Below are positions 1-4,684 of a stretch of DNA of 9,046 bases, in pieces. The stretch's first letter is position 1; every line of letters begins with the position of its first letter. The DNA is from Desulfamplus sp. (GTDB lineage Bacteria; Desulfobacterota; Desulfobacteria; Desulfobacterales; Desulfobacteraceae), in contig JADGBP010000070.1 of assembly GCA_015231395.1 (NCBI GenBank), positions 1-9,046 on the forward strand, in the 5' to 3' direction. The notes beneath the pieces are model-generated. The model made no database searches. It had not been told where the DNA came from and saw only the letters and a list, made by a program, of their open reading frames with translations. A program made the translations under genes and the position numbers.

Positions 1-81
1 CTGTGTTTGGTTGATTCTTCAAAAAAACAGCCTGATAATAGACCAAACCACCTGAAATATATGGTTTGAGTTCTGCGACAC

Positions 82-235
82 GCTCTACCGTAGAGCTTTG
101 GGGAATCTCGAATTCGCGAAAATCACTACCGGAGAGTTTCGGGAGTCTCGAAACGGTGGGAATCTCTGCCGGAGTGCTTCGAGAGTCTCGAAACGGCGGG
201 TATCTCAACCGGAGTGCTTCGGGAATCGCCACCCG
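82..235. repeat. About 3.5 imperfect copies of a 40-bp palindrome-bearing tandem repeat
   Basis: Copies begin near 88, 129, 169 and 209, each with CCG followed 4-6 bases later by a short palindrome. The copy at 129-168 contains a hairpin at 137-153 (TTTCGGGA/TCTCGAAA around a central G, with one G-T pair). The copy at 169-208 contains a perfect 7-bp arm hairpin at 178-192 (TTCGAGA-G-TCTCGAA). The first copy is preceded by a separate hairpin at 82-96 (GCTCTA-CCG-TAGAGC) and contains CGAATTCG at 109-116. The last copy is degenerate and loses the pairing. The tract is clearly richer in G+C than the genes around it. The 40-bp period is not a multiple of three, so any reading frame through it changes frame at each copy; this argues for a DNA or RNA role rather than protein. 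The rest of bases 1-304 holds no gene I can support, only the ribosome-binding site of the next gene at 294-298. Confidence 0.8.
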
Positions 236-304
236 CAAGGATAGAAATAGTTTGCTTGAAGCAATCGCCGAGACTCTTAACTTAAAATAATCTAAGGATA
301 AACA

Positions 305-1975
305 ATGAAATTACCGGAGCCACAAACCCGTACTTTTTTGAGCCTCATTTCAGAAATTGAAAAAGGGCAAATCAAAATACCGCAATTCCAAAGAGATTTC
401 GTGTGGTCTATCCAGAAATCTGCCGGATTAATTGATAGCATAATCAAGGGATATCCAATAGGAACTTTTATATTTTGGAAAACAAAAGAACGATTGCGCT
501 CAATTAGAGATCTGGGAAATCAAACTCTACCCGAAGCAGATAAGGGGGAGTCTATTGATTACGTTCTTGATGGACAACAACGATTAACAAGTCTTTATGC
601 ATGCCTGAAAGGAATTTCCATAAACAGGGAAAATGGGAAGCGAATAGACGATTTTGCACAAATTTTCATTAACCTTTTAGCAGAAGAACACGATCAAATC
701 GTATTTCTTGACACCGAAGATAAAGCAGAAAATAGCTACATTAGCATTCTTGCCTTATTGACAGGAGATTTTACTGTTCTGGCATCATACCCGTCCGAAC
801 ATCACGAAAAGTTGAAATTGTACAAAAATAGAATTGAAAGTTATCAATACTCAATAATACAAATAAAGGACGCCCCTATCGATATTGCCACAGAGATTTT
901 TACTCGAATCAATGTTGGAGGAAAGCCATTATCATTATTTGAAATAATGGTCGCCAAGACGTTTGATCAAGATAGAAATTTTGATTTGTCTGAAAAATTT
1001 AATGAATTAATAGAAGTCCTTAAGCCACATAATTATGAAACAATTTCCGATGCAACAGTTCTCCAAGTTATCTCCTTAATAATTACCAAAGAATGTAAAC
1101 GTCAAATAATTTTAAGGCTCGACAAGAAAATGTTCATAGATACTTGGGATAAAGCAATAGATTCAATCGAGCGTACAGTTGAATATTTTAAGGGATTTTA
1201 TCGCATCCCTGTTTCTCAATTACTCCCATACAACGCATTGATTGTGCCGTTTTCTTATTTTTTCTATCACCACCAAGACAAGCCAACAGGTGATAAACAG
1301 AAATACCTTCAAGATTTTTTCTGGAGGTGTTCACTTTCCGGTCGTTACTCATCAGCTGTCGAAAGTAAGCTGGCTCAAGATGTGAAAAGAATTGATATGA
1401 TTTTAAAAGGTAAATTGCCAACTTATGACTGGTCTATTGACACCTCGAAAGATTTTATCATCGAAAATGGATGGTTCAGTGCTGGTAGAAGTTATATAAA
1501 AGCTATCTTGTCAATCTATGCTTATTTCCAACCTAAGTCTTTCAATGATAACTCTATAGTAAATATTAGTAATTATTGGCTAAAGCAAGCAAACAGTAAG
1601 AATTATCATCATTTTTTCCCAAAGGCATATCTGAAGAAACAAAATGAAGAAGACTTTTATATAAACCACATTCTTAACATAACAATAGTAGATGATTTCA
1701 TTAACAAAAGGGAAATTGGCGCTAAGTCACCTGCTGTATATATGAAGAAATTTGCAAAAATTAATGACGATATAGAAACCGCAATGAAGTCACATCTTAT
1801 TAACGATTTAGATAAGTTCGGAGTATGGGAAAACGATTATGAAGCATTTTTCGAAGAAAGGGCAAAACTAGTAAGTAAGGAAATTGGTAAACGTATTATA
1901 AAACAAGAAATTGATAAAAAAGAGCAGCAAGAACTTAAAGATTATTACGAAGAAGATACTACGGTATCAGAATAA
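305..1975 (+). CDS. DUF262/HNH single-chain GmrSD-like nuclease, probable type IV restriction or anti-phage protein
   Basis: A 556-residue protein with the two hallmark parts of GmrSD-type enzymes in one chain. The N-terminal DUF262 domain has IPQFQRDFVW at residues 25-34 and DGQQR at 89-93, the ParB/Srx-like NTP-binding signature. The C-terminal part carries YHHFFPKAYL from residue 434, then NHILNIT at 454-460 and N467 with K474 further on. This resembles the His-Me finger (DUF1524-type) nuclease of GmrD, with H435/H436 and N467 as likely active-site residues. The family is known from type IV restriction of modified phage DNA and from SspE and BrxU defence proteins; the actual target here cannot be read from sequence. 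The ATG start has AAGGA at 294-298, seven bases upstream. A degenerate attC-like sequence begins two bases after the stop, so the gene may itself be an integron cassette. No companion methylase or second subunit is seen. Confidence 0.85.
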   Translation: MKLPEPQTRTFLSLISEIEKGQIKIPQFQRDFVWSIQKSAGLIDSIIKGYPIGTFIFWKTKERLRSIRDLGNQTLPEADKGESIDYVLDGQQRLTSLYACLKGISINRENGKRIDDFAQIFINLLAEEHDQIVFLDTEDKAENSYISILALLTGDFTVLASYPSEHHEKLKLYKNRIESYQYSIIQIKDAPIDIATEIFTRINVGGKPLSLFEIMVAKTFDQDRNFDLSEKFNELIEVLKPHNYETISDATVLQVISLIITKECKRQIILRLDKKMFIDTWDKAIDSIERTVEYFKGFYRIPVSQLLPYNALIVPFSYFFYHHQDKPTGDKQKYLQDFFWRCSLSGRYSSAVESKLAQDVKRIDMILKGKLPTYDWSIDTSKDFIIENGWFSAGRSYIKAILSIYAYFQPKSFNDNSIVNISNYWLKQANSKNYHHFFPKAYLKKQNEEDFYINHILNITIVDDFINKREIGAKSPAVYMKKFAKINDDIETAMKSHLINDLDKFGVWENDYEAFFEERAKLVSKEIGKRIIKQEIDKKEQQELKDYYEEDTTVSE

Positions 1976-1976
1976 C

Positions 1977-2031
1977 AGCGAACAAGGCGGTTCACTTGAC
2001 GCCGAAAAGCTCAGCGGCGGTGATGCTTATT
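1977..2031 (+). other. Degenerate attC-like site behind the DUF262 gene
   Basis: It starts two bases after the stop codon. AACAAGGCGG leads into an L''-like arm, GTTCACTTGACGCCG, that resembles the left half of classical 59-base elements. CGCCG (2000-2004) pairs with CGGCG (2015-2019), and TCAC pairs with GTGA just outside, leaving TTGA unpaired, in the manner of extrahelical attC bases. The outer core boxes are poor: AGCGAAC stands in for RYYYAAC, and GCTTATTGC stands where GCGTTRRRY is expected. It may be a decayed or chimeric site, or coincidence; the well-formed sites further along support the first reading. Confidence 0.35.
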
Positions 2032-2070
2032 GCTTTATGAAAGCTGGATCTGAAATCGGTCTGAAGCCGG

Positions 2071-2099
2071 GTCGAACCAAGATGAATATCTGTTATAAT
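2071..2099 (+). promoter_or_regulatory. Probable sigma-70 promoter with extended -10
   Basis: A consensus TATAAT at 2094-2099 is preceded by TG at 2091-2092, giving the extended -10 form TGnTATAAT. The -35 position 16-17 bases upstream holds only a weak match (GTCGAA/TCGAAC at 2071-2077), as is usual for extended -10 promoters. It lies in a stretch with no gene, about 245 bases before hicA, and points towards it. A cassette-borne promoter feeding hicAB is the simplest reading. Confidence 0.45.
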
Positions 2100-2112
2100 G
2101 GGGATAGAGTCT

Positions 2113-2178
2113 CTTTTTGGCCTTGAAATAGGGGTTACAATCGCGTTTTTGGGGCCAAAAAGAACGTTTTAACGCGAA
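2113..2178. other. Overlapping inverted repeats in the gene-free stretch before hicA
   Basis: CTTTTTGGCC (2113-2122) is a perfect 10-bp complement of GGCCAAAAAG (2153-2162). A competing local hairpin forms from TTTTTGG and CCAAAAA around 2146-2161, and TCGCGTT (2141-2147) can pair with AACGCGA (2171-2177). The alternatives are mutually exclusive, so this could be a leader with switching structures or the remains of a recombination site. The gene-free stretch 1976-2343 otherwise holds the attC-like sites, the promoter-like sequence and a purine-rich tract. Confidence 0.4.
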
Positions 2179-2183
2179 AGAAT

Positions 2184-2242
2184 GCCCAACAAATCAAATA
2201 CAGCGGACGCAAAAAACCGTGCCGCTGATTTGGGCGTTGATC
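2184..2242 (+). other. attC-like integron recombination site, 59 bp
   Basis: The left core GCCCAAC (2184-2190) matches RYYYAAC exactly. The right core GTTGATC (2236-2242) matches GTTRRRY except at one position and follows GGGC. Between them, CAGCGGACG (2201-2209) pairs with CGT-G-CCGCTG (2218-2227), leaving one unpaired G, the extrahelical base typical of attC. AAAT and ATTT continue the stem outwards around an A-rich loop at 2210-2217. The layout (core, spacer, imperfect stem, spacer, core) and the 59-bp length are those of an integron attC. It marks the start of the hicAB cassette. Confidence 0.72.
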
Positions 2243-2260
2243 GACTGAGTGACAATAGCG

Positions 2261-2299
2261 GAGAGAGAGTACAAGAAAGCGAGAGAACCGAAAGAACGG
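2261..2299 (+). repeat. Purine-rich degenerate repeat upstream of hicA
   Basis: A run of GAGA and CCGAAAGAAC-type units between the attC-like site and hicA. CCGAAAGAAC at 2288-2297 recurs exactly at 2799-2808 in a similar tract behind hicB, and GAGAACCGA at 2283-2291 recurs at 2829-2837. The two tracts therefore bracket hicAB within the same cassette. Confidence 0.5.
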
Positions 2300-2343
2300 A
2301 CATATGAAAACAGTTTGAAATAGATGAATGGAGAACTATTGTT

Positions 2344-2526
2344 GTGAAACGAAATCAACTCATAAAACATTTGAAAATACACGGAGCGTTCCTGTTGCGT
2401 GAGGGTAGCCGTCATAGCATTTTTCAGAGAGATTCGTTTAAAACTGAAGTTCCCAGACATAAAGAAATTGTTGATGAATTAGCCAGAAAAATTTGTAAAG
2501 ACCTTCAGATTCCTTTTGTGAGGTGA
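2344..2526 (+). CDS. hicA: HicA-family mRNA interferase toxin
   Basis: A 60-residue protein of normal HicA length. It has the double-stranded-RNA-binding-like HicA fold signature: an N-terminal KRNQLIKHLKIHGAFLLREGSRHSIF with the catalytic His at residue 24, then VPRHKEI at 36-42 and the closing helix ELARKICKDLQI. HicA toxins cleave mRNA and tmRNA independently of translation and are neutralised by HicB. The start is GTG at 2344, with GGAG at 2330-2333 ten bases upstream; no in-frame ATG lies nearer. The antitoxin gene starts four bases after the stop, so the two form one transcription unit. The pair sits between two attC-like sites, matching the common finding of toxin-antitoxin cassettes in sedentary integrons. 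Confidence 0.9.
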   Translation: MKRNQLIKHLKIHGAFLLREGSRHSIFQRDSFKTEVPRHKEIVDELARKICKDLQIPFVR

Positions 2527-2530
2527 AAAA

Positions 2531-2779
2531 ATGCGGTATCGTGCAATTATAAAAAAGAGTGATAAATGGTGGATTGGATGGCTTGTCGATTTGCCAGGTG
2601 TAAATGCTCAGGAAAAGACCAAAGAAAAACTCATTGAATCACTGATCATCGGTGCTATGGACATGATAGCTCTTGAAGTGCCTTTTGAGCCAGATGCAAT
2701 AATGACAACCATTGACATTCCAGAACCTCCATGGATAATAGAGGGCAAAGAGAATAAAATCGCGTTTCAAGTTCGTTAG
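2531..2779 (+). CDS. hicB: HicB-family antitoxin (short form)
   Basis: An 82-residue protein. The N-terminal part, MRYRAIIKKSDKWWIGWLVDLPG followed by NAQEKTKEKLIESL, is the HicB/UPF0150 partial RNase H-like fold that binds and blocks HicA. The C-terminal tail (from about residue 60) is proline- and acid-rich and shows no helix-turn-helix or ribbon-helix-helix, so this is the short form without an obvious DNA-binding domain; autoregulation through HicB is then uncertain. AGGTG lies immediately upstream of the ATG and overlaps the end of hicA, which suggests translational coupling. HicA precedes HicB, the usual order for the family. Confidence 0.88.
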   Translation: MRYRAIIKKSDKWWIGWLVDLPGVNAQEKTKEKLIESLIIGAMDMIALEVPFEPDAIMTTIDIPEPPWIIEGKENKIAFQVR

Positions 2780-2795
2780 CAATGGGGCGAGGGTC

Positions 2796-2850
2796 GGACC
2801 GAAAGAACTGAGAGAGCCGAAAGGATGCGAGAACCGAGAGAAAATGAGAG
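2796..2850 (+). repeat. Purine-rich degenerate repeat downstream of hicB
   Basis: Successive units of the form GRNCCGARAGRAN (ACCGAAAGAACTGAGAG, AGCCGAAAGG, GAACCGAGAG) run from 2796 to 2850. They share exact 9-10 base words with the tract upstream of hicA at 2261-2299. No gene or clear hairpin is present, and the tract lies between hicB and the next attC-like site. Confidence 0.45.
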
Positions 2851-2904
2851 TATCCAACCGAGCAGGAATAAAAATTTCTATCGGAAGGATACGGTCTAAT
2901 CGCC

Positions 2905-2954
2905 GCCCAACCAGTCGCTGCAGCGGACTGAAGCCGCTGAACTCGTCGTTATAC
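2905..2954 (+). other. attC-like integron recombination site, 50 bp
   Basis: The left core GCCCAAC (2905-2911) is identical to that of the site at 2184. The right core is GTTATAC (2948-2954), matching GTTRRRY except at one position. CAGCGG (2921-2926) pairs with CCGCTG (2934-2939) around a 7-base loop, and the same CAGCGG/CCGCTG arms occur in the site at 2184. The outer stem is weak (only AGT/ACT), and 50 bp is near the lower limit for attC. It separates hicAB from the fic gene, whose coding region begins within about 20 bases, as expected for a compact cassette. Confidence 0.65.
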
Positions 2955-2974
2955 CTTTGAAAAAAAATAAGAAT

Positions 2975-3823
2975 ATGAAAATCAACTACTATAATTTTGA
3001 TGAAAATGAATCTGATATTGCAGAATCACTGCTTATAATTGATAATCTTAAATCTCAGATTGATAAGAAAAAATCCCTTCAAAGAGAGCATTGGTCAGCA
3101 ATTCAGGAAAAGCTTCGTATTGACTGGACATATGATTCCAATGCTATTGAAGGCAGTTCTCTTACGAGAGGCGAAACATTATTTTTTTTAAAAGAAGGTC
3201 TTACTGTTGAAGGAAAACCATTCAAGGATTTTCTTGATGCCAGAAATCATGCTGAGGCAATTGACTGGCTTTATGAAATGATAAAAGATAATCGCTCTAT
3301 CTCCCAGGGACTGATAAAAGAAATGAATGCTCTCCTTCTGTCAGGGGTTAAATATACACCGGCAATCAATCAGAGCGGTCAGAAAGTCCGAAAACCGGCC
3401 AATCCGGGAAAATACAAAATTCTGCCAAATCATGTTTTGCAAACAGACGGAACCATTTATTTTTATACAGATCCGATTCATGTGGCAGATGAAATGGAAA
3501 CCCTGTGCGGATGGATTAATGAAAATATTGTAAACAGACACCCTCTGGTTGTTGCTTCGATAGCTCATTACAACATGGTAAGAATTCATCCCTTTGATGA
3601 CGGTAACGGTCGTGGAGCAAGAATTCTTATGAATCTGATTTTAATCAAAAAATGCTATCCGGTTGCAATAATAAAAAACGAAAACCGTCGAAAATATCTG
3701 ACAGCACTGAATCAGGCGGATAAAGGTTATATTGTACCTTTTATAAAATTGATTGCCGACTCATTGATTGATACAGAAAATATTATTATTGAAGAACTAA
3801 AACGCTTAAAGGATAAAACATAA
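2975..3823 (+). CDS. Fic-family protein, class II with N-terminal inhibitory helix
   Basis: A 282-residue protein with the full Fic motif HPFDDGNGRGAR at residues 205-216. The catalytic His205, the acidic D209, the phosphate-binding GNGR and the final Arg are all intact, so it is predicted to transfer AMP from ATP to a target hydroxyl. SNAIEG at residues 55-60 matches the inhibitory motif (S/T)xxxE(G/N); E59 should reach into the ATP site and hold the enzyme off, which makes it class II and self-regulated. The ATG at 2975 is chosen; a TTG at 2957 would add six lysine/asparagine-rich residues. Neither has a good ribosome-binding site, possibly because the attC-like site ends only 20 bases upstream. 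The C-terminal part after residue 240 may be a helical tail. Its target and biological role (toxin, stress regulator or de-AMPylase) cannot be decided from sequence. Confidence 0.88.
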   Translation: MKINYYNFDENESDIAESLLIIDNLKSQIDKKKSLQREHWSAIQEKLRIDWTYDSNAIEGSSLTRGETLFFLKEGLTVEGKPFKDFLDARNHAEAIDWLYEMIKDNRSISQGLIKEMNALLLSGVKYTPAINQSGQKVRKPANPGKYKILPNHVLQTDGTIYFYTDPIHVADEMETLCGWINENIVNRHPLVVASIAHYNMVRIHPFDDGNGRGARILMNLILIKKCYPVAIIKNENRRKYLTALNQADKGYIVPFIKLIADSLIDTENIIIEELKRLKDKT

Positions 3824-3862
3824 ATATTCAAGCCTTTTATGATGATTAGAGTAAACAAAAAG

Positions 3863-3949
3863 GCATAACCCTGCACTGAGCTCGGAGGCAAAAGGTTTCC
3901 GCTCCTATCGTCGCTACAACCTTTTGTGCCGGTTAGCTTAGCGTTATTA
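3863..3949 (+). other. attC-like integron recombination site, 87 bp
   Basis: Left core GCATAAC (3863-3869), right core GTTATTA (3943-3949); ATAAC and GTTAT pair. Inside, TGAGCT (3877-3882) pairs with AGCTTA (3935-3940) allowing one G-T pair, CGG pairs with CCG beside an unpaired bulge, and CAAAAGGTT (3889-3897) pairs with AACCTTTTG (3918-3926) around a 20-base loop. This long imperfect cruciform with bulges is a longer attC type than the two upstream. It lies 39 bases after the fic stop codon. Confidence 0.68.
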
Positions 3950-3950
3950 C

Positions 3951-3972
3951 AGTCCACTTTAGTGGACTTTTT
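3951..3972 (+). terminator. Rho-independent terminator
   Basis: AGTCCAC and GTGGACT form a perfect 7-bp stem with loop TTTA, followed directly by five T residues (3968-3972). It lies just after the attC-like site at 3863-3949 and would stop transcription from the fic cassette. By position it belongs to the leader of the DUF29 cassette. Confidence 0.7.
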
Positions 3973-3974
3973 AC

Positions 3975-4006
3975 ATATTAGCCGCGATTTATCGCTCGGC
4001 TAATAT
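3975..4006. other. Nested perfect palindrome upstream of the DUF29 gene
   Basis: ATATTAGCCG (3975-3984) and CGGCTAATAT (3997-4006) are perfectly complementary over 10 bp, and CGAT-TT-ATCG fits inside the loop, giving an almost continuous 14-bp stem. It is not followed by a T run, so it is not an obvious terminator. It ends 29 bases before the DUF29 start. It could be an operator, an RNA stability or leader hairpin, or a remnant of a recombination site. Confidence 0.55.
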
Positions 4007-4035
4007 TTGGAAAAACTTTTTGGGGGACAAAATCT

Positions 4036-4503
4036 ATGAACGCTCATAAGGCTCTACAAAAAGAAAACAGCTCATTGATTGATTACGAAACAGACATTGC
4101 TGCTTGGGCAAATGAACAGGCGTGGTTGGTTCGTAATAAAAAATTTGAATTGTTGGATATTGAACATCTTGCAGAGGAAATAGAAGACGTGGGTAAAAGT
4201 GAACAGCGTGAACTATCGAATCGTATGATTATACTTATAGCACATTTGCTGAAATGGCAGTTCCAACCAGAACGGCAAAGCCGTAGTTGGCAGGTCACTA
4301 TTCGTAACCAACGGAAGGCAATTCAAATTCATTTAAAGCAGGTACTCAGTCTGAAAGTAAAGCTCAATGATGCTGAATGGCTGGAAATCATATGGGGAGA
4401 CGCTATTTATGAGGCGTCAAAAGAGACCGGATTAGATAATTTTCCTGAAACATGCCCATGGTCAATCAATGATATTCTTTCAGATGCATGGATGCCTATT
4501 TGA
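4036..4503 (+). CDS. DUF29 family protein
   Basis: A 155-residue protein matching the DUF29 family along its length: YETDIAAWANEQAWLVRNKKF near residue 19, then EHLAEEIEDVGKSEQREL, then LIAHLLKWQFQPERQSRSW and TIRNQRKAI, ending with the conserved ETGLDNFPETCPWS. DUF29 proteins are small, mostly helical, common in cyanobacteria and other bacteria, and have no established biochemical role; I assign none. The ATG has GGGGGA about nine bases upstream. The gene follows the attC-like site at 3863-3949 and the terminator, so it fits as the next cassette. No attC-like site follows it in the 50 bases before the 127-bp repeat begins, so this cassette seems to have lost its own end. Confidence 0.87.
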   Translation: MNAHKALQKENSSLIDYETDIAAWANEQAWLVRNKKFELLDIEHLAEEIEDVGKSEQRELSNRMIILIAHLLKWQFQPERQSRSWQVTIRNQRKAIQIHLKQVLSLKVKLNDAEWLEIIWGDAIYEASKETGLDNFPETCPWSINDILSDAWMPI

Positions 4504-4557
4504 TTAATAAATCAGAATCTACGATTTAAGTTGGAGAAGTGTCAACCGGTAAACGCT

Positions 4558-4684
4558 CAGGTTGGATTGGATTTCCGACCACTCCGCAGTATGAAAACAA
4601 AAACGTGTTTTCACGGTAAATATAAGGATGCCAAAATGAGATTCTATTATTCAAGGTATTGTTGGAAATATGGTTTGACTATGG
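4558..4684 (+). repeat. 127-bp inverted repeat, left copy
   Basis: I compared this segment base by base with the reverse complement of 8920-9046 and found no difference over 127 bp; the two diverge at 4685 (T against C). It contains the leader of the kinase gene, a CGTG-TTTT-CACG hairpin at 4604-4615, the ribosome-binding site and the first 16 codons with the ATG at 4636. Because the other copy runs into the end of the window, its outer limit is unknown. Confidence 0.97.
4624..4628 (+). promoter_or_regulatory. Ribosome-binding site that decides the kinase start
   Basis: AAGGA lies seven bases before the ATG at 4636. The in-frame upstream starts (TTG at 4531, ATG at 4591) have no such sequence and would put about 15-35 hydrophilic residues before the signal peptide, so 4636 is preferred. 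Confidence 0.7.

Noticed and set aside
82..235. Possible CRISPR array
   Set aside because: The copies follow each other directly with no unique spacers between conserved repeats, and no cas gene is present.
66..290. A 74-codon open frame before the DUF262 gene
   Set aside because: It starts with TTG without a ribosome-binding site and mostly reads through the 40-bp repeat, whose period is not a multiple of three. Only its last 20 or so codons look protein-like, which is too little to call a gene.
1911..2126. An open frame overlapping the end of the DUF262 gene and the gene-free stretch
   Set aside because: It begins inside the other gene in another frame, runs across the attC-like and promoter-like sequences, and resembles no family I know.
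2237..2256. TTGATC and GACAAT as a promoter for hicAB
   Set aside because: The two hexamers are only 8 bases apart, far less than the 16-18 needed.
4531..4635. Longer N-terminus for the sensor kinase from TTG at 4531 or ATG at 4591
   Set aside because: It would put a hydrophilic extension in front of a normal signal peptide, and the good ribosome-binding site is at 4624-4628 before the ATG at 4636.
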